64,000 nucleotides of DNA from the NCBI RefSeq assembly GCF_900476375.1, contig NZ_UPPP01000094.1:62001-126000 (forward strand), in the 5' to 3' direction. Under the pieces are notes generated by a model, which had not been told where the DNA came from, searched no databases, and saw only the letters and a list, made by a program, of their open reading frames with translations. This stretch comes from Allolucifera butyrica. GTDB lineage: Bacteria > Bacillota > Negativicutes > Sporomusales > UPPP01. Below, piece by piece: positions 9,024 to 17,562 of this stretch (the first letter of the stretch is position 1; each line of letters starts with the position of its first letter). A program made the translations under genes and the position numbers.

Positions 9024-9746
9024 TTAGGGGGTTCTGCTGCTTATAACTTTGTTCAGCACTGCGGCCGCATTATCGGCTTCTTTTTTGCCAACTTTGTCTT
9101 CAAGAACCGATACCAAGCTTCTCAGCTGAGCCTCGGTCAGTCCGACATTAAACCCGACGTTAAGATGCGATTGTAGTTGAGGATTGACGTTCCCGATACT
9201 GGCCAGAGCTGAGATGGTTGCAAGCTCTCTACTCTGGAAATCAAGGGTGTCGCGTCCGAAGATGTCTCCGAAAAGATGGCTTTTTAAAAACTGGTCAATA
9301 GCAGGGGCGAAAGTAGTAATTTTAGACTTGTACGGTGCTCCAACCAACTGGGTTTGAATTTCCGTTCCAAGTTCCAGACTGCTTTTGTTGGTGGGCAGTG
9401 GGTTTGCTTCCCGGCCAAGCTCATCATGGATGCCCTTGCGTTCGCGATCTTCCATGACGGCTATAAAGGTGTTGATACCATTTAGGCTTCGGGGAAAACC
9501 TGTATAGGCATACATCTGCACCAGAACTTCCTTTATTTCATTTACGGTCAAACCGGCGTCCAGTCCTTCGTTCAGGGCAGTTTTCAGTTTTTCCAAATCG
9601 CCGTTGGCAGTAAAAGCGGCAATAGTGACGATGCCCCGCTGCTTGGCATCTAAGCCTTGAGTATTTGTTGGCTGCGCCTGCGAAATGGATGTAAAGCAGA
9701 GTATCGAGAGAAAGATACTCGTGAAAATTATTGAGATCTTATTCAT
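9024..9746 (-). CDS. Exported carboxymuconolactone decarboxylase-family protein
   Basis: 240 residues with a Sec signal (SIIFTSIFLSILCFTS, cleavage near AQA) and two tandem CMD/AhpD-like helical domains, about residues 30-120 and 140-235. The AhpD CxxC thiol pair is absent; the second domain reads LATISALASIGNVNPQLQSH, so it is not a peroxidase of the AhpD type. Its partner is the cytosolic homologue at 26692. It is the last gene of a minus-strand operon with cupin, hydrolase and flavodoxin; the 69-nt gap to the cupin suggests co-transcription. The reaction is unknown; these proteins often accompany cupins and reductases. Confidence 0.82.
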   Translation of the reverse strand: MNKISIIFTSIFLSILCFTSISQAQPTNTQGLDAKQRGIVTIAAFTANGDLEKLKTALNEGLDAGLTVNEIKEVLVQMYAYTGFPRSLNGINTFIAVMEDRERKGIHDELGREANPLPTNKSSLELGTEIQTQLVGAPYKSKITTFAPAIDQFLKSHLFGDIFGRDTLDFQSRELATISALASIGNVNPQLQSHLNVGFNVGLTEAQLRSLVSVLEDKVGKKEADNAAAVLNKVISSRTP

Positions 9747-9815
9747 GATAGTACCACCTCATTCTTATCGAGTAGTATTTACCCGCTAAAAGGAAAGATG
9801 CATGCATAAAGGGGG

Positions 9816-10310
9816 TTACTCGGAATATTGGTCATCGCTCACTTTTTCCAACCATTCAACGCTTTTGCCATTGAGTACTCCCGCGATAGCGATATGCGTC
9901 ATGGCAGTGGTGGGGGAGGCTCCGTGCCAGTGCTTGACGCCAGGCGGAAACCAGACTACATCGCCTGCCCGAACCTCTATAATCGGACCGCCCCATTCCT
10001 GTACCCAACCAACACCGGACGTAATTATCAGACGCTGGCCTGCGGGATGAGCATGCCATGAGGTTCGGGCTCCCGGTTCGAACGTTACGTAAGCACCGGA
10101 AAAGTGTGCCGAGTCGTTTGCAGTAAATAGGGGGTCAACGCGTACATTACCGGTAAAGTATTGGGATGAGCCTTTGACGGAAGGCGAGGAGCCAGCCTTG
10201 GTAATTACTGTTTGCAAATTATTGTTTGCTTCAGCTGCTAGTGCTTTTTCTGTGATGCCCGTTGAAATAAGCAAAGAGGCTGAAATGACCATGGCGGTTA
10301 ATAATCTCAT
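9816..10310 (-). CDS. Exported small cupin
   Basis: A single-domain cupin of 164 residues. Metal ligands are visible in WHAHPAGQ and the second motif [10 protein letters not shown]. Residues 1-25 form a Sec signal ([16 protein letters not shown], cleavage near ALA). I start at ATG 10310, which has AAGGAAGG immediately upstream on the minus strand; the frame extends to 10379 without an RBS. The cytosolic paralogue at 27456 lacks the signal. Such cupins (quercetinase/pirin-like in shape) commonly pair with CMD proteins. Activity unknown. Confidence 0.82.
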   Translation of the reverse strand: MRLLTAMVISASLLISTGITEKALAAEANNNLQTVITKAGSSPSVKGSSQYFTGNVRVDPLFTANDSAHFSGAYVTFEPGARTSWHAHPAGQRLIITSGVGWVQEWGGPIIEVRAGDVVWFPPGVKHWHGASPTTAMTHIAIAGVLNGKSVEWLEKVSDDQYSE

Positions 10311-10430
10311 TTTATCCTTCCTTTCGAAATTATCTTTTTTGTTGGCTTTATAGTGAAGTGTTGTAAAAAATAAAGACATTCGTGAACGGAACCGTAGATT
10401 TCGTCGGAGTCATTTTCCGCAAAGCCAGAT

Positions 10431-10472
10431 GCCATTATGCTGCCGATGTTTTCCCACCGGCAGCATAATGGC
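10431..10472. repeat. 15-bp inverted repeat between hydrolase and cupin genes
   Basis: GCCATTATGCTGCCG (10431-10445) pairs perfectly with CGGCAGCATAATGGC (10458-10472) across a 12-nt loop. There is no U tract on either strand. It lies in the 181-nt gap inside the minus-strand operon and could reduce read-through or stabilise the upstream message. Confidence 0.75.
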
Positions 10473-10491
10473 AATATACTGGAACATACGA

Positions 10492-11649
10492 TCACAAATG
10501 TGCTCCATAGAACTCAGTTAATTTATCAACGGCTTGGTTCACATATTTCGGCACCCAATACGTCTGAATATGGGTTGCTCCCTCGATCAGGAACAATTCC
10601 TTATCATTTGTGCCAGTTGCTGCTGCAAAGCACTGTTCGGTCATATAGAAGGTATCCGCATTGCTGCCGGCCATCATCAGTAACGGCTGGTTGATCAAAT
10701 CCATATTATTGGCCGCGTCAAACGTGAATAAGTCAAGATTGCTACTCACTGTGTAGCGGAATGTGGAATTCGGATGTGCGTGCGTCTTGCCATAGTACTC
10801 ATAGCCTTCACGATACAAAACCGGCATTTTGGCAAGCTGTTCCTCACTCAGTTTCATATCCAGCATGTCCGGAGTATATTGTACTTCACCGCCAGCAGCT
10901 TCCTTAGCTCTGGCCTCCGAGGCTTGCTGTAAACGCTTTTGAATGGTATCCGTTTGCGAATTCAAGAAACCGTTACGTCGAACAATGCCCGAATTGAACA
11001 TACTGAGCGTTGCCACCGCTTTGAAACGCTTGTCAGTTTGCACTGCCTTCAGCGTGTAGCCGCCACCACCGCAGATTCCCAGAATTCCCAGGCGCTCTGC
11101 GTCAACTCCAGGATAAGAAGAAATGACATCTGCCATACCACGAATGTCTTCAACCCGATAGGCCGGTTTATCAACATTGCGCGGGTGCCCGCCGCTTGCG
11201 CCCTGGAAAGAGGCATCTGCCGCAATGGTGATATAGCCTTTTTCGGCCATACGCTGTGCATATAAGCCCGCTACCTGTTCCTTAACTCCGCCATTAGGAT
11301 GCGCGACAACAAGTGCCGGATATTTTTTCGTGCTTGACTTATCATAGTCTGCTGGCGTATACACATTGGCTGAAACCTTTATGCCATTCAAATCATAGGT
11401 TATTGGATGAATATTCACCTGACCGGGGACATTCTGGGTAATTGCTCCCTGATAAACCAGACCAAACGGATTTTCATTCGGGCTTTTGATGGTGCTTGGA
11501 TCTATTTCCTGAAATGTTCTCTTTTCCATTGTCACTGCAGGATGGCTGCCTCGCTGCACCTGCTGTGCACTGACTTCCTGCCCGCCACTTCCAATGCCCA
11601 TTAACCCCAATGTTAGCATTGCTATACTTACCTTTAATTTCAAGCTCAT
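10492..11649 (-). CDS. Exported YcjY-like alpha/beta hydrolase
   Basis: 385 residues, the longest of the three paralogues (see 1827 and 23649). A Sec signal occupies residues 1-28 (IAMLTLGLMGIGSG, cleavage near VSA). The nucleophile is in GICGGGGY, where the residue before the GGG run is Gly rather than the Ser of GICSGGGY in the 1827 paralogue; the cytosolic paralogue has GICAGGGY. The catalytic His is in GATHIQTYW. The serine is therefore not obvious, and the nucleophile may be Cys in GIC, as in dienelactone hydrolase. RBS GAAGGAA lies upstream. It sits second in the exported four-gene operon. Confidence 0.82.
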   Translation of the reverse strand: MSLKLKVSIAMLTLGLMGIGSGGQEVSAQQVQRGSHPAVTMEKRTFQEIDPSTIKSPNENPFGLVYQGAITQNVPGQVNIHPITYDLNGIKVSANVYTPADYDKSSTKKYPALVVAHPNGGVKEQVAGLYAQRMAEKGYITIAADASFQGASGGHPRNVDKPAYRVEDIRGMADVISSYPGVDAERLGILGICGGGGYTLKAVQTDKRFKAVATLSMFNSGIVRRNGFLNSQTDTIQKRLQQASEARAKEAAGGEVQYTPDMLDMKLSEEQLAKMPVLYREGYEYYGKTHAHPNSTFRYTVSSNLDLFTFDAANNMDLINQPLLMMAGSNADTFYMTEQCFAAATGTNDKELFLIEGATHIQTYWVPKYVNQAVDKLTEFYGAHL

Positions 11650-11731
11650 AGAAATTCCTTCTTTCTTCTTTTAGTTGTTACTTATTTAATCCTTACATAA
11701 TGAAAATTCAAGAATCAACTCATCCATATCA

Positions 11732-12454
11732 TTAATATTTTAATTCTTTCACCCATACAGCAACATCATCCGCACAATTCTGCACAGTATCTCTAGAAAC
11801 TGTAAAGCCGTTTTTAACGATGGTGGCGTTCGGCTGTAAGGTAGCAATGGTGCTGATCGTATTAGAAAATCCGCTTCCTCCGTGAGTATTGAACGGAATG
11901 ATGGTTTTACCGGACAGATTATGACTTTCAAGGAAAGAGTACAAAATCATTGGCATATCGCTCCACCAGTTGGGATATCCTAGAAAAATCACATTGTACT
12001 GATCAAGATTTTCTATTTTTGCCGCAAGCTCTGGTCTTGCTCTATTATTCTGTTCTGCCTTGGCCAAATCTACCAGTGTTTTATGATTGGTAGGATACGG
12101 CGTTTTCGGTTCAATACGGAAGATATCGGCGCCAGTATTTTTCTGAATCAAATACGCAACATATTGTGTGTTGCCTAAAACTTCACCATTGATAACTACT
12201 GTGCTGTTTGCCTCTTCCTGGGTCATATTATTGGGATTAGTTGTTTCCGGCATGGAAAAGTACACTACCAAAGCTTTCTTGCCTTTTTTATTTGCAGATG
12301 AGGCTTCGGCAAGGGGAGATGTTGTTTTGGTTTGTTCGGTACTGGAAGGCTGCGGCTGTGAGCTATTGTTGGACTGATTTTTACTGCTGCCGCATCCCGC
12401 AAAACTGGCTACCATAATAATCAAAGCTAAAACGAAAGTTAAAGTTTTCTTCAT
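11732..12454 (-). CDS. Lipoprotein flavodoxin
   Basis: A signal peptide ends in SFAGC (residues 17-21), a lipobox, so the protein is expected to be lipid-anchored outside the cytoplasm. A Ser/Asn/Gln-rich linker follows to residue ~60. The flavodoxin domain starts at KKALVVYFSMPETT, whose FMN loop departs from the standard SxTGNT pattern, and has LGYPNWWSDMP as the aromatic flavin loop and FNTHGGSGF near the end. It is the first gene of the minus-strand operon, directly downstream of the third copy of the AraC-type promoter block. Paralogues: 18751, 24606, 29515 and the C-terminus of 5567. Confidence 0.85.
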   Translation of the reverse strand: MKKTLTFVLALIIMVASFAGCGSSKNQSNNSSQPQPSSTEQTKTTSPLAEASSANKKGKKALVVYFSMPETTNPNNMTQEEANSTVVINGEVLGNTQYVAYLIQKNTGADIFRIEPKTPYPTNHKTLVDLAKAEQNNRARPELAAKIENLDQYNVIFLGYPNWWSDMPMILYSFLESHNLSGKTIIPFNTHGGSGFSNTISTIATLQPNATIVKNGFTVSRDTVQNCADDVAVWVKELKY

Positions 12455-12508
12455 TCATAGGTCCTCCTCTCTATTCTATGCTTCCTGTGAAATAAGCTTT
12501 GTAATTTT

Positions 12509-12566
12509 ATTATGCACAAGTAAGAAGGTAGCGCGGTATCTCATTTCTCTTAAATGATTGCCTAAT
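12509..12566 (-). promoter_or_regulatory. AraC-type activator site and promoter, copy 3
   Basis: Read on the minus strand, ATTAGGCAATCATTT (12566 down to 12552) is followed by AATGAGATACCG and, exactly 51 bp from the first base, by GCATAAT (12515-12509) as an extended -10 (TGCATAAT). The same arrangement occurs at 13621 and 15011. It precedes the exported flavodoxin-hydrolase-cupin-CMD operon. There is no good -35, as expected for an activator-dependent promoter. Confidence 0.75.
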
Positions 12567-12580
12567 TGTAGCAAACATCA

Positions 12581-12633
12581 AAAAACCATTTGGGGGAATG
12601 CAGTTTTTTTCTGCACTCCCCCAAATGGTTTTT
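12581..12633 (-). terminator. Terminator of the AraC gene at 12632
   Basis: A long stem, AAAAACCATTTGGGGG...CCCCCAAATGGTTTTT, with an upper CTGCA/TGCAG part around a T7 loop. It begins at the stop codon of the minus-strand AraC gene and is rich in A/T at both feet, so it could work in either direction. Confidence 0.85.
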
Positions 12634-13549
12634 ACGCATCTGCCTTTTGGTTGTAATTGGCTTTCATGCGCTTCATATCTTCTTTAGGCGGAAGATTAAA
12701 CATGCGAGAATATTCCCGGCTAAACTGTGATGGACTTTCATAGCCGACCCGAAATGCGACCTCAGCGGCATCGGCTGACTCGGATAGCAGCAAGCGTCTT
12801 GCTTCATGTAAGCGCAGTTGCTTCTGAAACTGAAGAGGGCTCATGGCGGTTACCTCTTTAAAGTGCCGATGAAAAGAAGAAACACTCATATTTGCCATTT
12901 CTGCAAGATCTTCAATCCGAAAAGACTGGTCATAGCGATTCATGAGCCGTTCAATGACGTTTCTAATTCGATAGGTATAGCTTCCTTCGACGGCAATCTG
13001 TTCTAACGTTTCTCCGTGCTGTCCCTGCAGAATCCGATAGAGAATTTCCTTTGTAACGAGAGGAACAAGTACCGGAATATCGTCGGGGTTTTCTAACAAA
13101 CGAACCAGCCTGAGTACGGCCTCCAACAACGAGGTTTCAATCCGGCTGACAAAAATAGCATGACTAGAATGTTTTTTCGTGACAATGCGAGTTTCTAAAT
13201 TGCTGAGAACATCTAAAACTTGCTTTGGTGTAAATTCCAGTTTGAGGGACAGATACGGCAGGGCGGGGGTGGCTTCTACAACTTGAGCTATAACGGGCAC
13301 ACTAATAGATGCAACAAGGTAATCGGCAGGACTGTACCGAAAGCGCTCCTGGGCCAGCCAGACATCCTTTGCGCCTTGAACAACAATGCATAAGGACGGC
13401 TTGAAAACTCCATAAACGGGTCCGGCAATCACAGACTGGCGGTTAAAAAATAAAGACGGAATAGCAGTCGGATGAACACCGTCCTGTCCGGAATATCGTT
13501 CAATGAAATCGGCGAGTTCAGCCTGCTGTTTATCTATTGATTCAGACAT
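12632..13549 (-). CDS. AraC-family regulator (YqhC-like, AraC_N sensor domain)
   Basis: 305 residues. The N-terminal half is an AraC_N-type cupin-like sensor (LFFNRQSVIAGPVYGVFKPS, then CIVVQGAKDVWL). The C-terminal half holds two HTH motifs (RIEDLAEMANMSVSSFHRHF and EVAFRVGYESPSQFSREYS). In Enterobacteria the similar YqhC activates yqhD-dkgA, an alcohol dehydrogenase and an aldo/keto reductase, in response to aldehydes. Here the neighbours include an iron alcohol dehydrogenase and several AKRs. RBS AGGAGGAT is just upstream. Three matching promoter blocks flank it, so it is the prime candidate activator; control of its own promoter is also plausible. Confidence 0.88.
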   Translation of the reverse strand: MSESIDKQQAELADFIERYSGQDGVHPTAIPSLFFNRQSVIAGPVYGVFKPSLCIVVQGAKDVWLAQERFRYSPADYLVASISVPVIAQVVEATPALPYLSLKLEFTPKQVLDVLSNLETRIVTKKHSSHAIFVSRIETSLLEAVLRLVRLLENPDDIPVLVPLVTKEILYRILQGQHGETLEQIAVEGSYTYRIRNVIERLMNRYDQSFRIEDLAEMANMSVSSFHRHFKEVTAMSPLQFQKQLRLHEARRLLLSESADAAEVAFRVGYESPSQFSREYSRMFNLPPKEDMKRMKANYNQKADA

Positions 13550-13584
13550 GAGATCCTCCTGTTCGTTCAGCCTTTAATAAGTCT

Positions 13585-13612
13585 ATTATAATATGTATTT
13601 ATCTGCTTGCAA
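13585..13612 (-). promoter_or_regulatory. Promoter of the AraC gene
   Basis: On the minus strand TTGCAA (13612-13607), a 16-bp spacer and a perfect TATAAT (13590-13585) form a sigma-A promoter. The conserved activator box begins only 15 bp upstream (13627), so the regulator could act in both directions from one site. Confidence 0.7.
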
Positions 13613-13620
13613 CTGGCTGC

Positions 13621-13690
13621 GATAGGATTAGGCAATCATTTGACACAAATGGGCTACCGGGCATTTGCCGGTTGGCTGCATAATGAAGAT
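13621..13690 (+). promoter_or_regulatory. AraC-type activator site and promoter, copy 1
   Basis: GATAGGATTAGGCAATCATTT begins the block; AATGGGCTACCG follows and TGCATAATGAAGAT closes it. The first 21 and last 13 bases are shared with copy 2, with identical 60-bp spacing between the two ends. The downstream gene is the broken hydrolase. Confidence 0.78.
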
Positions 13691-13725
13691 AACAAGGGAT
13701 ACCGGTGTTATAGAGGTATGTTGAA

Positions 13726-14276
13726 ATGAAATTTGTTAGCCTAATTATCGCAAGCAGTCTCTTTTGTAGTTTCACAATGGTTCATTACGGTTGAGTCAGA
13801 AAGGATACAATGCATTTGTCATTCAATATCGTGTAGGAAGCGAGAAAGCCGCTTGCGAAGATTTGGCAGCCGCTATTTCTTTCATATTTAGAAATGCGGA
13901 ATTGCTGAGTGTTGGTATAGAAGACTACTCTATATGGGGCAGTTCTGCAGGGGCAAGGATGGCAGCGAATATCGGATCATATGGTTCTTCCGGCTTTGGC
14001 TATTATGAGTTTCCAAAACCTTCTACGGTTGTCATGGCTTATACCGGGCACTCCGCCTATACCAAGGAAGATTCGCCGACTTTTGTCGCGGTTGGAGAAA
14101 ATGATGGGATTGCCAGTCCGGTACTTATGAAAAACCGTGCGAATGCTTTGAACGCTGCAGGTGTTGATGTTGAGTTCCACAAGTATCCGAATATTGGTCA
14201 TAGTTTTGGACTTGGCATTGGCACGCCGGCGGATGGGTGGATGGATGCGGCGGTTCAATTTTGAGAAAAGCATATG
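13726..14276 (+). pseudogene. Internally deleted alpha/beta hydrolase
   Basis: ATG 13726, with a proper RBS (AGAGG), encodes a 22-residue signal-like peptide (KFVSLIIASSLFCSF) and stops at 13794. From about 13785, in another frame, the text resumes as LSQKGYNAFVIQYRVG, matching residue ~190 onward of the intact hydrolase at 16485, including WGSSAGARMAANIGSYG and GHSFGLGIGT. About 170 residues are missing at the junction. A second lesion, TGA at 14262-14264, replaces the Trp of the paralogue's PFWEKHMS ending. The nucleophile motif survives but the fold cannot be complete. Confidence 0.85.
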
Positions 14277-14370
14277 TCACCTAATAATATCAGGCGGCCA
14301 TCTGACGACAGTGTGGGGCGATAGAATAATCGTGCTCTTAGCACACAAACGAAGAAAGAGGGAATAGAAA

Positions 14371-14904
14371 ATGTCGAAAAAAGTATTAGTATTATCAGCA
14401 AGTCCCCGGATAGGAGGCAATTCCGATACGCTATGCGACCAATTTATACAAGGAGCAGAAGCCGTCGGAAACACGGCAGAAAAAATATATGTGCATAATC
14501 AGACGATTGGTTCCTGTATGGCCTGTTATGCTTGTAAAAAGACAAAAGCATGCATACAGAAGGACGATATGTCTGCCATCATGGATAAGCTGGTTGATGC
14601 CGATGTTATTGTACTCGCGACACCCGTTTATTTTTATTCGATGGATGGACAGCTGAAAACCTTGATTGATCGTACACTACCACGATATACGGAAATCCGT
14701 AACAAGGATTTTTACTTTATCGCAACAGCGGCTGCAGGAAAAGCTTCTATGGAGCGTACGATGGATGGTCTTCGGGGTTTTACCGATTGTTTGCCTGGCG
14801 CTAAGGTCAGGGGGCTTATCTATGGTGCTGACGCATGGCAAAAGGGTGATATCCAAGGAAACAAAGCAATGAAAGAAGCTTTCGATAAGGGAAAAGGCAT
14901 TTAA
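14371..14904 (+). CDS. Flavodoxin-fold FMN reductase, iron-sulfur flavoprotein type (short form)
   Basis: 177 residues. VLVLSASPRIGGNSD is the FMN phosphate loop and GSCMACYACKKTKAC near residue 47 is the Cys cluster motif. ATPVYFYSMDGQLK is the second flavin contact. GAGGG upstream supports ATG 14371. It is more distant from the 4844/20498 pair than those are from each other. Likely a cytoplasmic quinone or small-molecule reductase. Confidence 0.83.
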   Translation: MSKKVLVLSASPRIGGNSDTLCDQFIQGAEAVGNTAEKIYVHNQTIGSCMACYACKKTKACIQKDDMSAIMDKLVDADVIVLATPVYFYSMDGQLKTLIDRTLPRYTEIRNKDFYFIATAAAGKASMERTMDGLRGFTDCLPGAKVRGLIYGADAWQKGDIQGNKAMKEAFDKGKGI

Positions 14905-15010
14905 TTCATGTGAAGAAATTAGGCTTTGGATTTATGTGCCTTCCAGTTTTTGATGAAATGACTGATCTACAATTAGAATAATATTCATCTGTTGTGTAAC
15001 TGATTATGAA

Positions 15011-15080
15011 GATAGGATTAGGCAATCATTTGGCACGAATGAGATAACGGTCAGTATTTCATTTGGTGCATAATGAAGAT
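15011..15080 (+). promoter_or_regulatory. AraC-type activator site and promoter, copy 2
   Basis: It shares GATAGGATTAGGCAATCATTT with copy 1, continues with AATGAGATAACG, and ends in TGCATAATGAAGAT. The -10 lies about 70 bp upstream of the MFS transporter start, so this copy should drive the transporter and possibly the genes after it. Confidence 0.78.
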
Positions 15081-15148
15081 ACTGAATTGGCTCATGAATT
15101 ATTATGAGTTAATTTATCAAATATAGATAAAGGAGTATCTAGGACATC

Positions 15149-16315
15149 ATGAGTAGTACATGGAGAATTTATTTGCTGACCATGCTCAGCTTCTTGATTG
15201 GAACATCACAATTCGTCATCGTGGGCATTTTGGATAAAGTTGCTGCCTCTGTCGGTGTATCTATCTCGACAGCCGGGCAGCTTATTACCATATTTGCGCT
15301 CGCAACTGCGATCGGCACGCCTATCGTTATCATGGCGACGGCCAAGATGAACCAGAGCAGGCAGCTACTGCTGGCTCTCGCTATCTTCTTTCTTGGCATC
15401 GTCGCAACGCTCGCCTTCCCAGGCTTCGGCTTCCTTTTGGCCTCTCGCGCCATACTCGGGGTCGGAACAGGTGTCTTTGTCGTCACCGCCTATGCTATAT
15501 CAGCGCAGCTAGCCTCTCCCGAACATCAGGGCGAAGCGATGGCCAACATCTCAATGGGCTTTAGCGCATCCCTTGTTTTCGGCGTCCCGCTCGGTCGTGT
15601 TATTACTGCAGTGTATGATTGGCAGGCGATCTTTTGGGGCATCGGCTTCTTCGGTTTAGTGGGAATTTTTGCTGTTGCGAGAACAATTCCGGCCATGGTG
15701 GGCGAACCCCCTGTCCCCCTTGGTAAGCAAATTGCCTTTTTGAAGAAGTCGGAAATAGCTGTTGCCCTTGGTGTGACATTCTTAGTGTTTATCGGCTATT
15801 CAATGGTTAATACGTATATCACTCCTTTTCTGGCTTCTATCAGGCCGATGAGTGAACAGGAAATGAGTAGCATTCTCTTCACTTTAGGCATCGCGAGCTT
15901 GATAGGTTCCAAGCTTGGCGGCTTCCTGGCGGATCGAATCGGCATCACTCGTACGCTCGTCGGCAGCATGACCGTCCAAGCCCTCGCCCTCGCGCTCTTG
16001 TCCGCTGCCTCTGGTTCTGTAATCGTCACCATCATGTTGATCATGCTTTGGGCGACTTCAGCCTGGACGTTCGGACTGACCCAGAACTTTAACCTAATCT
16101 CGCTTGCCCCGGAAGCCTCCGGTATTATGCTGAGCCTGAACAGTTCCTTCGTGCAGCTCGGCTTTGCCGCCGGCGCCGGTATCGGGGGAATCGCCGTGGG
16201 AAGTTCGTCAATAATGGCGATCAGTTGGATCGGTGCTGCCTTGGTCACGCTCGCGGCCTGTGTCGCAGTCTTCTCCTTTGGCGTTACCCGCTCGTTATCA
16301 ATAGCGCGTGATTAA
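15149..16315 (+). CDS. MFS efflux transporter (DHA1/AraJ-like)
   Basis: 388 residues, 12 predicted membrane segments. MFS motif A is recognisable after segment 2 (MATAKMNQSRQLLL) and again in the second half (GGFLADRIGITRT). Such proteins export sugars, drugs or small metabolites by proton antiport. AAGGAG lies 12 nt before ATG. The gene is richer in G+C and in C-ending codons than its neighbours, which hints at separate acquisition. It sits behind promoter copy 2, suggesting a role in exporting the compound sensed by the AraC regulator. Confidence 0.85.
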   Translation: MSSTWRIYLLTMLSFLIGTSQFVIVGILDKVAASVGVSISTAGQLITIFALATAIGTPIVIMATAKMNQSRQLLLALAIFFLGIVATLAFPGFGFLLASRAILGVGTGVFVVTAYAISAQLASPEHQGEAMANISMGFSASLVFGVPLGRVITAVYDWQAIFWGIGFFGLVGIFAVARTIPAMVGEPPVPLGKQIAFLKKSEIAVALGVTFLVFIGYSMVNTYITPFLASIRPMSEQEMSSILFTLGIASLIGSKLGGFLADRIGITRTLVGSMTVQALALALLSAASGSVIVTIMLIMLWATSAWTFGLTQNFNLISLAPEASGIMLSLNSSFVQLGFAAGAGIGGIAVGSSSIMAISWIGAALVTLAACVAVFSFGVTRSLSIARD

Positions 16316-16484
16316 GAGGGTGCACAACCCGTCTCCGGATGCGATACAGGGGTATTGCAGGTGCCAGTCGAGGAAGTAAGCCGGTAGGGTGAAAGACCGC
16401 ATAAAAGGAGACATATAAAAGCATTGGGGCTGTTCAAAGAGAGAGTGATACTTACTGCGATCACGATGTCAGAGGTGCTTATAA

Positions 16485-17546
16485 ATGAAAAAGACTAAAC
16501 TAATCGTCATTATTGGACAATTGTTGGTCTTGATGATATTCATTACAGGCGGTAAGGATAAAGAGATTCTTATTCGTGCTACGCCTCATGATCCGACGGC
16601 TATATCAAATTCGGCCGGTAACGAAATCTTAAATGAAGAAGGAAACGTGATGGGAAGCTTTGCCCATGTAAAAACCAATGATACTGTCCGTGATGTTGTG
16701 AATCACCCGGCATTTAAAGGCTTTGGCAAATTTATACTGCCGCTCGATCGTGGGACATACGACAAGAACATGCAGCTGAATCGTGTGGCTTCGCTTTTGC
16801 CGTATCACGGGCATGTGGACCCTGACGCAGTTGTGGGCACAATCAATTACATGATTGACAAAGTGGGCGGCGGTGAAACCATATTCTACGATTTTTACAC
16901 CGAACAGCAAAAGCGGGAGGATTCCACCAAAGAGTCTACTGGTCTTTTCTTCTTTCGCGGAAAGCCGGGAGCGCCGTTTGCCATTGTGTGCCCCGGCGGC
17001 GGCTTTTCCTATGTAGGCTCCGTCCATGAAGGTTTCCCGCACGCGATCGAACTGAGCAAGAAAGGGTATAATGCTTTCGTTTTACAATACCGCGTGGGCG
17101 GAGAGCGTACGGCCTGCGAAGATTTGGCAGCAGCCTTGTCTTATATTTTTAGGAACGCGGATATGTTAGGAGTCAGCACTAAAAATTATTCTTTATGGGG
17201 CAGCTCGGCGGGCGCAAGGATGGCGGCCAATATCGGTTCCTATGGAGCCGCTTACTTTGGAGGCAGCGATCTCCCGAAACCGGGTACTGTCGTCATGGCT
17301 TATACCGGTCATTCAACGCTTAGCGAAAATGATCCTCCGACTTTTGTTACATCAAGCGAGGATGATCCAATCGCCAGCGTTTCTACTGTTGAACGGCGCG
17401 TAAATACCATGAGAAAGGCAGGAGTCGAAGTCGAGTACCGTAAATATCAGCGCGCCGGTCATGGCTTTGGGCTCGGTATTGGGACAGATGCCGAAGGCTG
17501 GATCGGGTATGCCATTCCGTTCTGGGAAAAACATATGTCTAAATAA
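16485..17546 (+). CDS. Secreted alpha/beta hydrolase/esterase
   Basis: 353 residues with an N-terminal hydrophobic signal (LIVIIGQLLVLMIFI) lacking a lipobox Cys. The hydrolase core begins around residue 155: CPGGGFSYVG supplies the oxyanion region, WGSSAGARM carries nucleophile Ser241, the Asp is near DDPIAS and the His is 326 in RAGHGFGLG. It matches BD-FAE/esterase-lipase types. Residues 30-150 are an extra region I do not recognise. The remnant at 13726 is its decayed paralogue. The 169 nt between the MFS gene and this gene show no gene or clear promoter. Confidence 0.8.
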   Translation: MKKTKLIVIIGQLLVLMIFITGGKDKEILIRATPHDPTAISNSAGNEILNEEGNVMGSFAHVKTNDTVRDVVNHPAFKGFGKFILPLDRGTYDKNMQLNRVASLLPYHGHVDPDAVVGTINYMIDKVGGGETIFYDFYTEQQKREDSTKESTGLFFFRGKPGAPFAIVCPGGGFSYVGSVHEGFPHAIELSKKGYNAFVLQYRVGGERTACEDLAAALSYIFRNADMLGVSTKNYSLWGSSAGARMAANIGSYGAAYFGGSDLPKPGTVVMAYTGHSTLSENDPPTFVTSSEDDPIASVSTVERRVNTMRKAGVEVEYRKYQRAGHGFGLGIGTDAEGWIGYAIPFWEKHMSK

Positions 17547-17562
17547 GGAGATGTCTAAAACT

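Noticed and set aside
16316-16484. Group II intron or structured RNA between the MFS and esterase genes
   Set aside because: A few intron-like words are present but no domain V hairpin or paired helices were found.
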